DNA of 64,000 nt, taken from positions 94,531,945 through 94,595,944 of the forward strand of contig CM056376.1 in assembly GCA_029718625.1 (NCBI GenBank), read 5' to 3'. The notes below the pieces were generated by a model that made no database searches, was not told where the DNA came from, and was given only the letters and a program-made list of their open reading frames with translations. The stretch comes from Synaphobranchus kaupii. Its lineage: Eukaryota; Chordata; Actinopteri; Anguilliformes; Synaphobranchidae. Positions 10,190 to 30,616 of the stretch are shown piece by piece; the stretch's first letter is position 1; each line of letters opens with the position of its first letter. The position numbers were made by a program, and so were the translations under genes.

Positions 10190-13100
10190 ATTAAAAGTGT
10201 TTGCAGTAAGCTACATTATCAGCAGAGTAGCGTAGACTAGAGCCACATTCGGATGCTATGTATTTATTTATAAGTGACTAACCATGAATCAGATATGTTT
10301 GGGGAATTGGCGGTTTATAAATCCGATCGCTTAAAGGCTTGCAGCTTAAAAGAGGCTATCCTCAATTCTTAATGTAGGCTATTATCGTAAATTCTTAATT
10401 TTCCTAGTAGTTAATTTTATGGTGACCTTGTGTTATGTGTGAAAAGGATAAAGTGAACAGAGCTGAAGTGAAGAAATTAATGAATAAAGAAATGTTGGCC
10501 GAGGCAAGGGGTTTCCACAGTCAGTCAGTCATGACCGCAAGAGCAGAGCGTAACACCCTCCCCAAACCAGACAAAAGCGAGCGTCCGGTTTGGGGAGGGT
10601 GTGATATAGTACAAGTGAAATACAAGTGAAACATTGAACAGTTGATATTGGAAACTCTTTTGCCTTTGCAATAAAAATACGTTAATGTGTCAATGTGAAA
10701 ATAATAACTGTCTAAGAAATGAAAAGTACTTAACAGTTGCACATTGTTTTTGTGGAAAATACACACGTGCCCTGCTGGGCTCGAACCTACAATCCACTGT
10801 GTGAGAGACTGCCGTTCTAACCACTAAGCCACAGTAGCTTCTTGGAAAGCATGAAGCCATTAGCTACATTAACATTAAAAAACATTAGTATGAAGTGTTT
10901 TTATTGGACGATAAGCTTGATGAGCGGGTATACGGACCATACCCTCAAATAATAATTCTCCCCATTGGATAACATCGCGATGGAGGCAGGCAGTTTGGCA
11001 GGAAAATGGGAAGAAGAAGAAGAAGAAGAAGAAGCGGAAGGAGAAAAACGGCAAAATAACGTTTGGGGCTTTATTGTGTGGATGTGTGAAGTTGTATCTG
11101 AATGCTGTGTGGTTACATGAGGTCAGAACATACAGAAGTTAATGTTTTTAAGGGCTGAGAGTCTATGGTCATTGTGCTTACTTCTGTAGGAAACCCTAAA
11201 AAGTGCCAAACTCTCGGTGCTGTATAGGTATGGGGCATGCCCCACCAAGCCGTAACTTGGTGGATGGCATACCTGCCATCCCAATTTAAAATAAATTTCA
11301 TATATGAAAGCATGTAAGTAGATTTTTTGGTTTTTCATAACTGAACAGATGATTTTACTCCCACGCTCAGCCACAGATCTATTGCGCCATGATCGGGCAG
11401 CCTGTGTGCTGGAGAGCAGAGAGCTCAGGGACAGGCGCTGCCTGGAGGAGACCGTACAGCATTTCCGGCAGGTATTCCAGCAGCCCACGAGCCGCCGGGA
11501 GTTCGACCTGAATGACCCTGACCTGCTGAAGAAGCAGGAGGGGGGTCAGGTGCTTCAGGGGCTGGCAGGAGAGGACCCGGGCTGCAGGGACCGAATAAAG
11601 AGACAGCAGGAACAACTGCGGGAGTGGTCCTTACAACAGCAGCGTGAGCTGGAGATAGCCAGGCGGCAGCAAAGGCAAGCAGGTACAGGCTCTGCCTCCA
11701 TGTTCCTTAGACTAGCCACAGTAGCCGGTCGCTCTGTTTGAGTGGTTTCATATAATACATGATTGCATGTAATGAAAAAAATCTGACATCCTACTCACAA
11801 TTTCAAATGTAGGTCTTTATCAGGTAAATTGCAAATTTGAACTGTGATACATAGACATAGAAACGTCTCATTGGTCTCAAGCAGTCTGCCTCAGCCTGCC
11901 TTTTTCTTATCTGCAGATCAGCAATATGACCAGAGCACAGTCGTCCTGGACAGTAGAGCCGTTGAGCTGCAGACTATCCAGGAGCAGAAGCAGAGGGCTT
12001 TAACTGTTGCCACAAAGGACTTCAACCTGGCCAAGGTGAGCTACAAGTCTCTTGCTCCTGGTGCCCCATGCTAAATGGTCCACCCTGCATGTCTGTACTG
12101 TATGTCTGTCAGCGCCTGTGTGCTTCATTGTTACTGCTTGTTGGCAGAGTTTCCTCTGCTTGCTCACAGGCATCAGTTTTGAGAAGGCGCAGCATTAAGC
12201 TGGTAGCAGCCAGATGAAAAGTCTGATCTATCCACATGACTCTAAGGATAACTGAATCTGCGCAGCTCCTGCTGTAAACTGATGGTCTTGAGAAAGCGGT
12301 CTGTCCATATCCTTAGGCGTCTGAGGTGACAGAGCAGCGCCAGAGGGAGTGGCAGCAGGAGGAAGAGGACAACAGCGTGGAGATCCAGAACCAGCTGCAG
12401 ACCCTGGAGATGGACGAGGGGCAGGAGGGGAGCGCCAGCGTGCTGGGCCTGGCCCGTCTGTGGCTCAACAAGGGCCTGAACGCTGAGCACCAAAAGCACA
12501 TTATCAACTTCCAGCTGCAACAGGCGGAGGAAAAGAAGGTGAGGTCACGTTTCAGGTCCCTTAGATAGGAGCTGACCTGGGTGCGTACTGATGGTGGCAT
12601 GTGTTTGTGTGTGTGCCGTGTCTGCAGAGGGCCAGCATGGCGAAGCAGCAGCGAGAGCTTCTGCAGGACCAGAGCCGGGTGGCCTCGGCCCGAACCGCCC
12701 TGCTGCTGGAGAGACAGCAGGCCCGCACCATAAAGCAACTGCGCCGCAACATAGACAACAGTAACGCTCAGCTGGCCGAGGCTCAGCAATCACAGTGAGT
12801 CCCGTTTTCACAGGAAGTTACACAGCACTGACCACCACCACATAGCCTATCTCCCTCTGTGTGGCAGTGGTACACCACAACATCTATCCACAATACACAG
12901 GATGGTACAGATCAGTTTTCCCCATCACCCAAACAGTTCCACTGATCTTTGTCCCAGTCAAAACACTGCACGAGGCAGTCTGTGTTCGTTATGCCCACAA
13001 ATTACATAAATTGATTACCAAATAAACAACATTGCCACACTACACTGCGATGCTAACTGGCGAAAAGTTAAAGGGGCTGGAAGTGACAGAATAATTCCTC

Positions 13101-13193
13101 TTGTTTTCCAGGAAAAAGTACTTTGAGAAAACCGTGAACACCAATGTTCCTGACGAGCGCTACTTCTCCCAGTTTAACACCACCAGCCGATAA
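7489..13193 (+). CDS. ribc2: RIB43A-like with coiled-coils protein 2, complete
   Basis: The RIBC2 family are RIB43A proteins: microtubule inner proteins of the ciliary and flagellar doublet. I assembled seven coding exons: 7489-7605, 7838-7919, 11371-11682, 11917-12035, 12317-12538, 12628-12794 and 13112-13193. All junctions are GT-AG, phases agree, and the total is 1101 nt (366 aa; about 380 aa is usual). The N-terminus has the EKRR...KERIFNERIRTIG segment. Exon 3 carries FQQPTSRREFDLNDP, and the C-terminus is YFSQFNTTSR, the family ending. The rest is Gln/Arg/Glu-rich helix. ATG 7489 begins MNKVELQSDR and is preferred over an upstream in-frame ATG at 7351, which would add unrelated residues. 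The exon 3 acceptor at 11371 rather than 11349 is chosen because only it keeps phase. Intron 2 is 3.5 kb and holds transposons. RIBC1 is an alternative paralogue name. Confidence 0.88.
7620..7837 (+). other. RIBC2 intron 1
   Basis: Short intron with donor GTAAGTAA at 7606 and a pyrimidine-rich acceptor ending CCCCTAG at 7837. Nothing else is seen in it. Confidence 0.7.
8069..9298. mobile_element. 1.23 kb element with about 255-bp terminal inverted repeats, in RIBC2 intron 2
   Basis: The left arm 8069-8327 starts AAAAACGTCTACGACGTAAA. It is matched, inverted, by 9044-9298, which ends ACGTCGTAGACGTTTTT. The arms are almost colinear, including GCCTATCGTAGCTCACAC and its complement. The spacer 8328-9043 is non-coding and contains an (AAT)n tract. 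I found no clear target duplication, so the superfamily is unknown. Confidence 0.75.
8804..8840. repeat. (AAT)n microsatellite
   Basis: About twelve AAT units inside the spacer of the long-terminal-repeat MITE. Confidence 0.9.
9714..9878 (+). repeat. Direct repeat of about 67 bp at 97-bp spacing
   Basis: The block beginning GTTAGGCTATTCAACACTGG at 9714 recurs at 9811 with one visible change (GATGCGTAA versus GATGCATAA), running through TGTGTGGGCTACGAGCT. It lies in RIBC2 intron 2 with no coding signal. Confidence 0.85.
10146..10190. repeat. (ATT)n microsatellite
   Basis: About fourteen ATT units in RIBC2 intron 2. Confidence 0.9.
10553..10602. repeat. Perfect 16-bp inverted repeat (hairpin)
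   Basis: ACACCCTCCCCAAACC (10553-10568) and GGTTTGGGGAGGGTGT (10587-10602) are perfectly complementary around an 18-nt loop. They would form a very GC-rich stem. The position is intronic in RIBC2. No flanking duplication was noticed. Confidence 0.85.
10768..10846 (-). repeat. tRNA-like sequence (SINE head or tRNA pseudogene)
   Basis: On the - strand an A-box-like TGGCTTAGTGG and a B-box-like GGTTCGAGCCC are spaced as in a tRNA gene. The putative acceptor stem does not pair (GCTACTG against AGGGCAC) and the T stem has a mismatch. I therefore read it as a tRNA-derived repeat rather than a working tRNA. It lies in RIBC2 intron 2. Confidence 0.5.
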
Positions 13194-13415
13194 AAGACTT
13201 TTGGTGGTTACAGTCTACAGTATCCTCTACAGTGCGTCTGCTAACCACACATGGGTGGAGAGAAAACTGAACTCTCCTCAGGAAGGATTCTGCATGGACA
13301 TAATGGATGTAATATGTAAAGCAGGGATCAAGCTTAAGCTGTAATCAACTGTGTTTTTGGTTATATCAAGCTTTATGGTATTTTGAGGGTTTCTCGATGA
13401 AATATAATTTAATTA

Positions 13416-13425
13416 AATAAATAAA
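13416..13425 (+). promoter_or_regulatory. RIBC2 polyadenylation signal
   Basis: Overlapping AATAAA hexamers at 13416-13421 and 13420-13425 lie about 225 nt after the RIBC2 stop codon. They suggest a short 3' UTR. Confidence 0.6.
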
Positions 13426-14269
13426 ATACAACTGAACTTCTCATTGATCCCAGGTCAGCTTGATGGTTGAGAGCTCTTAGGTCAGATTTTAACATCACAG
13501 AAACAACAAATTCAAACCTGTCTGTGGCAGCTCAAGTCGGTTGAACCTAACAGCAGGTAAATCTGGTTGGATTCATCGGTAAAAACTAGGATAGCGAAGT
13601 GTGTTTGAATTCAAATAAAAATTCCTGCAAGAGCTTCTAAAACAATCATGCAAAATCTCAAGTTGTATTTCCCCATTTTCCTGCTTTTATGTGCAAACCT
13701 ATGGGAAATGATAAAGCCTATATCATATGTAAACCCACCAATAGATGGCAGCCTCTGCTTTCTGTAGGTTTTTTAAAACTTAGCAGCTCTGCAAGACTGA
13801 AGTGAATTTCAGGCATTCTTAGTTAAAACTTTAAAGGGCGACTTTTATGAAAATGTTTTCAGTAAAAAAAAAGGAAACATTGGCTCATCCAATGCTAGGT
13901 GCTTGGCTGAGGGAGACGCATGAATAATTTGAAAACTACTATGCTGCCGTTTCCACCAATTGACAACATTTCAATCTGATGTTCAATCAACAAACTTGTG
14001 CTTGTCTTGATACCCCTCTAAGAATAAAAACACCTTGTGGGCCTGGTTCTGTCCACATCCACATACTTGTGGAGTTGAGATGTTACTCATATCATGAGCA
14101 AGAAAGGGGTCTATAATATGGTCTATAATAATCTCCATATGGAACAGAGACTAACGTTGGTTGGCATAAAGCATGATTCATCCATTGTGATCTGATCTGC
14201 AGATAAAGCAGAGGCAATTGTCTTACTGTATTTTAATATGCATTGTACACAACTGAACGTTTCCCAACG
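13426..14269. other. Intergenic, no gene seen
   Basis: AT-rich sequence downstream of RIBC2. Positions 13800-14269 may be the degraded left part of the old Tc1 element continued at 14270, but no clear terminus was identified. Confidence 0.4.
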
Positions 14270-14433
14270 CACGATTGCAAGGAATTTAGGGATTTAACCA
14301 TCTACAGACCATTATATTATGAAAAGATTCAGAGAATCTGGAGAAATCTCCATGCGTAAAGGGCAAGGCCAACAACCAATATTGAATGCCTGTGACCTTT
14401 GATCCTCAGACGGCACTGCATTAAAAACCGATA

Positions 14434-15717
14434 CAGTTGAAGTCGGAAGTTTACATACACTTAGGTTGAAGTCATTAAAACTCATTTTTAACCACTCCAC
14501 AGATTTCATGTTAGCAAACTATAGTGTTGGCAAGTCTGTTAGGACATCCTCTTTGTGCATGACACAAGTAATTTTTCCAACAATTGTTTACAGATTATTT
14601 CACTTTTAATTCACTATGTCACAATTCCAGTGGGTCAGAAGTTTACATACACTAAATTGACTGTGCTTTTAAATTTTTAATATTTGGTCGCATATCCTTT
14701 GCATGCCATGACTTCCTGATCTCTGTGATCTTCCTGTGCTTTGTCTTGTCTGTTCTATAGTGATCTTGATGATGTCTCTGTATGCACTTATTGTACGTCG
14801 CTTTGGATAAAAGCGTCTGCTGAATTAATGTAATGTAATGTAATGTGACCCAACAACATCAAAAGACTCTTTATATCTTATTTTCTGGTGCTCTTACAAG
14901 CGATACTATAACGTCTCTGCATTTGAATGGATCTCTATGGGAATTGGGGGGTGGGACTAGATTTAGCTGTAAATTATGCTGGAACAGTATGGAATACATG
15001 ATTTGTAAAATGGCTGTAAGTCATCAAGGGTCTGAGGTATCAAACAAGCCTCCAACCATCACTCTGCTGCCAGATATGCAGTAGATATGGATGGATCACT
15101 TAAGGGTTGTTTCTCCTGACAAATTTTCCTTTTGAACTCAATGGAAAAATAAGTCAGGAGAAGAAACCCTTCAAGTTATCCATCCATATCTACTGTATTT
15201 CTGGCAGAAGAGTGATTTAAGGCTTGTTTGATACGTCAGACCCTTGACCTAGAGCCATTTAGCCAACCATGTGTTTCCATACTGTTCCAGTGTAATTTAC
15301 AGCTAAATCTAGTCCCACCCCCCAATTCCCATAGAGATCCATTCATATGCAGAGACGTTATAGTATCGCTTATAAGAGTACCCGAAAACAAGATATCGAG
15401 TCTTTTGATGTTGTTGGGTCACAGACATCAGGAAGTCATGGCATGCAAAGGATATGTGACCAAATATTAAAAATGTAAAGGCACAGTCAACTTAGTGTAT
15501 GTAAACTTCTGACCCACGGGAATTGTGATATAGTGAATTAAAAGTGAAATAATCTGTCTGTTAACAATTGTTGGAAAAATTACTTGTGTCATGCACAAAG
15601 TAGATGTCCTAACTGACTTGCCAACACTATAGTTTGCTAACATGAAATTTGTGGAGTGGTTAAAAATTAGTTTTAATTACTTCGACCTAAGTGTATGTAA
15701 ACTTCCGACTTCAACTG
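14434..15717. mobile_element. Fold-back element 1: Sleeping Beauty-type ends around a shared palindromic core
   Basis: The ends are CAGTTGAAGTCGGAAGTTTA and its complement, flanked by TA (14432-14433, 15718-15719). An inner direct repeat GTCAGAAGTTTACATACACT follows about 200 bp inward, giving the IR/DR layout of Sleeping Beauty-like fish Tc1 elements. The interior from about 14678 to 15478 is one long inverted repeat beginning TAATATTTGGTCGCATATCC, not a transposase gene. The same core occurs at 23.6 and 48.7 kb inside different termini. The left arm is interrupted by a SINE-like piece (14745-14848). Confidence 0.85.
14745..14848 (+). mobile_element. SINE-like insertion in the left arm of fold-back 1
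   Basis: It contains TTGTACGTCGCTTTGGATAA and a (TAATG)n tail. It interrupts the arm, since the matching right arm at about 15420 reads straight through (GGGTCACAGACATCAGGAAG). Confidence 0.65.
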
Positions 15718-16440
15718 TATACTTCTGTAATGAATATAACCACATGGGCTCGGGAATACTTTTGGAAAACCATCACTGCATCTACAAATGCAAGTTAAGA
15801 ATCTACTACACAAAGCGCAAGCCATATATCAACAACATCCAGAAACACCGCCGACTTCTCTGGGATCAAGCTTATCTGAGATGGACTGACGCCAAGTGTA
15901 AACGTGCTGTGGTCTGACGAGTCCACCTTTCAAAGTCTTTTTGGAAATAATGGACGTCGTGTTCTCCGGGCCAAAGAGGAAAAGGACCACCCTGATTGTT
16001 TTCAACGCAAGGTTCAAAAGCCAGCGTCTGTCATGGTATGGGCGTGTGTTAGTGCCCATGGCATGGGTAACTTATACATATGTGAAGGCACCATTAATGC
16101 TGAAGAGTACATATGCATTTTGGAGTAACATCTGCTGCCATCTAGACAATGACTTTTTCAGGGATGTCCCTGCTTATTTCAGCAAGACAATGCCAAGCCA
16201 CATTCTGTCCGCCTTAACAGCTTCGTAGTCAGAGTGCGGATGCTAGACTGGCCTGCCTGCAGTCCAGGCCTGTCTCCCATTGAAAACGTGTGGTGCATTA
16301 TGAAGTGTAAAATATGACAATGGAGAGACCCCGGACTGTTGAGCAGCTGAAGTCTTATATCAAGCAAGAATGGGGAAAAATTCCACTTTCAAAACAACAA
16401 CAATTAGTGTCCTCAGTTCCCAAAAGATTACTTTTGGAAT

Positions 16441-16654
16441 TGGGGTTTGTAGATGCATGTGTCATGTGACTCGATGTATGTGTATATAAGGAAGGGGAGG
16501 TTCACTTTGTTTTTTGTTTAGACCTGACGAAGATCCACATATCGGATCAAAATATTGTCAATATGTGGTACATGGTGGAAACAGCAGCATAGTGTGCGGG
16601 TTCTAATTTTGTTTAGTGTTTTAAACTGTTCTCTGTCCTGGACACATCTCTGGA
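16441..16654. other. Intergenic, repeat-like
   Basis: A block GACCTGACGAAGATCCACAT and following text resembles the 3' part of a fish retroposon (a 'gacctgaagaag' family). Borders are not defined and no gene is seen. Confidence 0.35.
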
Positions 16655-16660
16655 TTTATT
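16655..16660 (-). promoter_or_regulatory. ADA2 copy A polyadenylation signal
   Basis: AATAAA on the - strand, 62 nt beyond the stop codon. The same hexamer sits at the same place after copy B (25756-25761). Confidence 0.65.
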
Positions 16661-16721
16661 CGGCATATGAACCACGTGGCCTAATGTGACATTGCCATCC
16701 GGTCCTCTTGTGCTCTGGGCT

Positions 16722-21142
<4,421 letters not shown>

Positions 21143-21150
21143 GTTGTAGG

Positions 21151-23376
21151 CTGGGAAATACACAGTGGAGAGTGGTGTGGAAGAAATTTGAATAAAACTA
21201 TGGTTAAAGAAACTAACGGGGAGGAGTTGTTCAGTGTTAAAGCTTGCCTTAAACTGAAATTGTATTGTCTAATTACAATACACATTGAAACACCCTTTTT
21301 ATTTGTGGTGGCTGACAGCTCATTTCACTTTACCAGAAAGTACTGAAGCAACTCAGCAGATCAATATTAATCAGAATGTACTTCTTGTAGCTGGATTGAA
21401 GCTTGTAAGACCAAACACCAAAAAGGCAGGGGGCCAAGGAAAGAGCAAAAGGGCATATAATGGTCAACAGGCCACATTTTTCTCTCTTTCTGGCATGTGA
21501 ATAATTATTGAATATCTTGGAGAGGACCAGAGAAAGCCTGCTCTATTACCCTTTTGTAAACTGTATTTTGTTTTTTGTCATTCTACAATACATATTTTTT
21601 CCGGTTATAAGGGAAATAACCCTCTCTTGGTGAGCACTGTTGAGATACCACACATTGCTATGTTGGGGTTTGGGAGAGACAGGTTTGATTATTAATGAAA
21701 TGTGAGCTATTATGTGGGGAGCCTAGGTCAAGCAATAAACAAACCATGTAAAAAGGTTTGGTAACAACTTGGTCTCTGCCTTACTCTGGTATGGCCTGAC
21801 ACAGACTCTCCAACCTAGTGCCCATAGTTGTATGAAAACCTATATATGGAATCAGAGGAACTAAAGTGCGCTTAAGAAAGGTTTCCCAGGGGACAGTTGG
21901 AGTCACCTTTGGCCCTTCAGTGACTTCCACACACAAACACACACACACACACACACACATTTACACGTTAAATTACCTGCTCTCTGTAGCATATATCTCA
22001 GCTGATTTTGGTCTTTGAAGTTCTCTAGAGCCCAGAACGGGCCAAATGGTGAAATTAGAGGCCTTACAGGAGTGAAATAAGGACTGGGGTTTTTCTCAAA
22101 ATTAAGAGTGTTCCTCACAAGTATTTTTTAGAGTGAGAACAACATTAATTATGCACAGCAGCATGATTTGTGCAATAAAAACTAACATTATTTCAATTTT
22201 AGCTATTTTTGTGAACGCATTCTGTATTTTTTTAATTCATGAGAGAAATAAAAGAAATACAAAAACACATATCATTTATAGTGATATTCATATATACCGT
22301 TAAAATATAATGTAATCATGGATTTACGTTCATCTAAGATTTCACAGAATACCATCTACATAGGTAGAGGAAGGAAGAGAGCACCTTCAGTTGAACTACA
22401 GCTTTAATGAAGTCTTTCTGTGACACAATTTTTCACATTTTTCTGAAAGCTTTCACATACTCAAAAACAAGAAAAATACATTAAATATGATCACTAATTT
22501 TCAAATCATTCAATGATATTTCCTCGTCATGATGACTCATCTTTAATGATTATAGATAATTTTTTCTTATGATTTAATCATACAGAGGAAACACCATTGC
22601 TGCATAATCGTTTTTATTTTAAAAAAGTAATACATACATACAATCCTCCATACTTACAGCAAGTTGCAAGGATCATATCCGACTTCTTTCTCTCGGCATC
22701 CCCTCCCAAATGAAGACTTTGCAGTCACTTACTGACAAGAAACAAAAACTATTTCCACAGTTTTATCAGCCACTGACAGGAAAACTGAAGAGTTAGCGGC
22801 AGCATTAAAAATGTTGCTGAGCACTGATGAGAAACTAAGTAGTTTCTTCCACTGCGTAGAACTTTGCACACTCTTCTGAATTCCCCAGTCCTAGAGAAAA
22901 TTGCACCATGTACGGCATTTTAATATCCTAGCATGTGATCAACAACATAATGCCCAGAAATTACTCATCATGGAAACAACAGCACCCTATAGTTTATCAT
23001 GGACAGAGCTCACACTGAAAACAAGGCTCCTAGTCTTCAACTGCAGACAGAAAATGTTCAAATGACTAATGCATAATTGTTTGAAAAAGTTTTGTATGGA
23101 AAAAATTTGGCTTTGTGGAATTTGTGTTTTGGACTGTTTGCAACTGACCATGGATAATTACTGTTCTGTAATCCATGATGTGATTTATAGTTTTACAATG
23201 AATCCAATTGAATTCTAAAATCAGATTAAGTAATAGGATATGACAATCACATGAAAACCTATTTTAATGGGTTGGATGATGACGGTATGACCTTATTTTG
23301 TACTGTTGTATATTTAAAATCGTGATAGCATGCAAATGTGTTTGTGTTTGTGTGTGTGTGTCTATGTGTACATATA
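21151..23376. other. Upstream region of ADA2 copy A, no coding exon seen
   Basis: Probably contains the promoter and a 5' untranslated exon of copy A. A plausible - strand donor (GAGCAG|GTAATT) lies near 21976 but cannot be proven. Short CA tracts occur at about 21935-21960. The remainder is AT-rich. No open frame looks conserved. Confidence 0.4.
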
Positions 23377-24540
23377 GTGAGCACCATAATTCATTGGACA
23401 GTGATATATATTTGGTTATTCTGGTTCTGTACTCTAGCACTTTGAGTTTGAAAGGATACAATGACAATGAGGTTGAAGTGCAGACTGTCAGCTTTAACTT
23501 GAGGGTATTTTCATCCATATCGGATGAACCGTTTAGAAATTATAGAACCTCTTGTACATAGTCCCCCCCCATTTTTGGTCATCAAAAAATATTGGACAGT
23601 TTAACATAATGTAGAATAAAGTAATCATTTTTAATATTTGGTCGCATATCCTTTTCATGCCATGACTTCCTGATGTCTGTGACTCAATAATATCAAAAGA
23701 CTCTTGATATCTTATTTTCTGGTACTCCTACAAGCAATACTATAACCTCTCTGCATTTGAATGGATCTCTATGGGAATTGGGGGGTGGGACTAGATTTAT
23801 CTGTAAATTACACTGGAACAGTATGGAACACATGGTTGGCTAAATGGCTCTAAGTCATCAAGGGTCTGACATATCAAACAAGCCTTAAACCATCACTCTG
23901 CTGCCAGAAATACAGTAGATATGGCTGGATAACTTGAAGGGTTTCTTCTCCTGACTTACTTTTCCATAGAGTTCAATAGGAAGATTTGTCAGGAAAAACA
24001 ACCCTTAAAGTGATCCATCCATATCTACTGCATATCTGGCAGCAGAGTGATGGTTTAAGGCTTGCTTGATACGACAGACCCTTGATGACCTACGGCCATT
24101 TGATCAACCATGTATTCCATAATGTTCCAGCATAATTTACAGATAAATCTAGTCCCACCCCCCAATTCCCATAGAGATCCATTCAAATGCAGAGATGTTA
24201 TAGTATCGCTTGTAAGTACCAGAAAATAAGATATCAAGAGTCTTTTGATGTTGTTGGGTCACAGACATCAGGAAGTCATGGCATCCAAAGTATATGCCAC
24301 CAAATATTAAATATGATTACTTTATTCTACATTATGTTAAACTGTCCAATATTTTTTGATGCCCAGAAATGGGGGGGGACTATGTACAAAAGGTTCAATA
24401 ATTTCTAAACGGTTCATCCAATATGGATGAAAATACCATCAAATTAAAGCTGACAGTCTGCACTTCAACCTCATTGTCATTGTATCCTTTCAAACTCAAA
24501 GTGCTAGAGTACAGAACCAAAATAACAACAGTGGTTTCTT
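23377..24540. mobile_element. Fold-back element 2: different ends around the same palindromic core
   Basis: The outer arms contain GTTCTGTACTCTAGCACTTT, ACTGTCAGCTTTAA and CAATATTTTTTGATG in inverted pairs (about 23400-23635 and 24310-24530). They are unlike the Sleeping Beauty-type arms of element 1. Inside, from about 23636 to 24312, is the same core starting TAATATTTGGTCGCATATCC, with AGATCCATTCAAATGCAGAG and TAATTTACAGATAAATCTAG in both arms, centred near 23970. The exact outer ends and target duplication are not clear. A loose fragment of the arm follows at 24557-24655. Confidence 0.75.
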
Positions 24541-24556
24541 AATTTCTTCCAGAGCT

Positions 24557-24655
24557 GTATATCGGATGAACCGTTTAGAACCTTTTGTACATAGTCCCCC
24601 CGGTTCTGTACTCTAGCACTTTGAGTTTGAAAGGATACAATGACAATGAGTTTGA
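24557..24655 (+). mobile_element. Extra fragment of the fold-back 2 arm
   Basis: It repeats ATCGGATGAACCGTTTAGAA, a C-run, and GTTCTGTACTCTAGCACTTT in the orientation of the left arm. It fits a partial duplication or second insertion. Confidence 0.6.
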
Positions 24656-25755
24656 AGACTTAATGACTTTTGAAAAATATTGAATATGCTTATTTGTTTG
24701 CTAAATAGCACATTTCGAGTTTGCTCATTTGCTGTAGTGTAAAATAATCTGAAGCAACAACTGCATGGTAGCTTCCTTTTTTATTTAAGAACACAAGTAA
24801 ACAGAATGTGAAACATGAAAATGACATAACATTTGCAATGCATTTTCTGTTCGACTACCCATTCAAATAAAATAAAACATCAAACTGACAATTCCAGTAA
24901 GTAATTTCAGTGTAAAAAAAAAAAAAAAAACCTTTCTCCATATAAAAGCATTCACACAACACAGACTTTTCTTCATTTCCTCCATCACATGGGGTGAAGA
25001 AGTCTGCAGCTGCAGCATATAATGCTAGAATCAAGTATTTGGGAGGCGTTTAAGGTAAAGCACTGGTTCAAGTTACATTATTCGCCTTCCACCAAAACAG
25101 TTGCACAACTTAGCTGGTGGACTGCAGAAGTTGGCTGGCTGCATGTCCTCCAGAGAAGATGCCCATCTGTACCCTTCTGAACTGATAAAGGGTGGTGCTA
25201 CAGATGAGTCAAGCTTAGAAATGTGATTGGGCACTCCAGAAATGAGCCAGGCTTAGAAATGTGATTGGGCACTCCAGATTTGTGAAATAAAGATAATTTG
25301 GATTAAAATGTTATGTAATGTTAAAACTATATATTAAGTATTTAAGATTGTCAAGTCAATCAGACTATGACAATTCTCACTTTCTTACCAATAAAGTGCA
25401 CTGTCTAGAACTACAATCAACAAAAGAAACAAAAATGTACCAATTTCCACTTGTCTAAGACCTGATTTTGTATTATACACAGACATCACATACAGAGAAA
25501 CCTCTGCTTCCAGACGTATCAGGGATCCCTCCATTTTGTGAGAGCTTACAACACTGTGGTCCTGATCCACTCTCTGACACTAAGTGAACATACCAAACTC
25601 CACCAGAGGGCAGCATTTGCTTTCTGGAGATCTTTCCAAACTCACTATTTTCAGTGGAGGCACACAATGAAATCAAGAGGTTGTCAACACTGGGACCATG
25701 GTTCATTCTTAGTCAGTGGGAGAGAAGCTCTCTGTCCTGGACACATCTCTGTGGA
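24656..25755. other. Intergenic between the ADA2 copies, no gene seen
   Basis: AT-rich and without conserved coding. A short A-run lies at about 24914. A short direct repeat (AGAAATGTGATTGGGCACTC) occurs twice at about 25217-25272. The last part, about 25725 onward, is the 3' flank duplicated with that of copy A (16631 onward). Confidence 0.5.
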
Positions 25756-25761
25756 TTTATT
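25756..25761 (-). promoter_or_regulatory. ADA2 copy B polyadenylation signal
   Basis: AATAAA on the - strand about 60 nt beyond the stop codon, conserved with copy A. Confidence 0.65.
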
Positions 25762-25819
25762 CGGGGCACATGAACCACATGGCCGATTGTGACATTGCCA
25801 TCTTCTTGTGCTCTTGGCT

Positions 25820-30520
<4,701 letters not shown>

Positions 30521-30616
30521 GTTGTAGGCTGGGAAATACACAGTGGCTGGGAAGCACACTGGGAAGCACACAGTGGACATGGGTTAAGGAAACTAATGTA
30601 GAGGAAAAGGGCTTAA

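Larger units (their letters stand above)
14270..16440 (+). pseudogene. Old Tc1-like transposase, split by a later insertion
   Basis: The helix-turn-helix part (about 14270-14431) is separated from the rest (15720-16440) by the 14434-15717 fold-back. Removing the insertion joins ACTGCATTAAAAACCGA to ACTTCTGTAATGAATATAAC at a TA target. The distal part translates in pieces such as LWSDESTFQSLFGNNGRR, HPDCFQRKVQKPASVMVW, and a later SPIENVW-like segment in another frame. These are DD34E transposase motifs of the Tc1 type. Stops and frame changes show that it is dead. Confidence 0.75.

Noticed and set aside
10768..10846. Functional tRNA gene
   Set aside because: A and B boxes are present, but the acceptor stem does not pair and the T stem has a mismatch, so it was kept only as a tRNA-like repeat.
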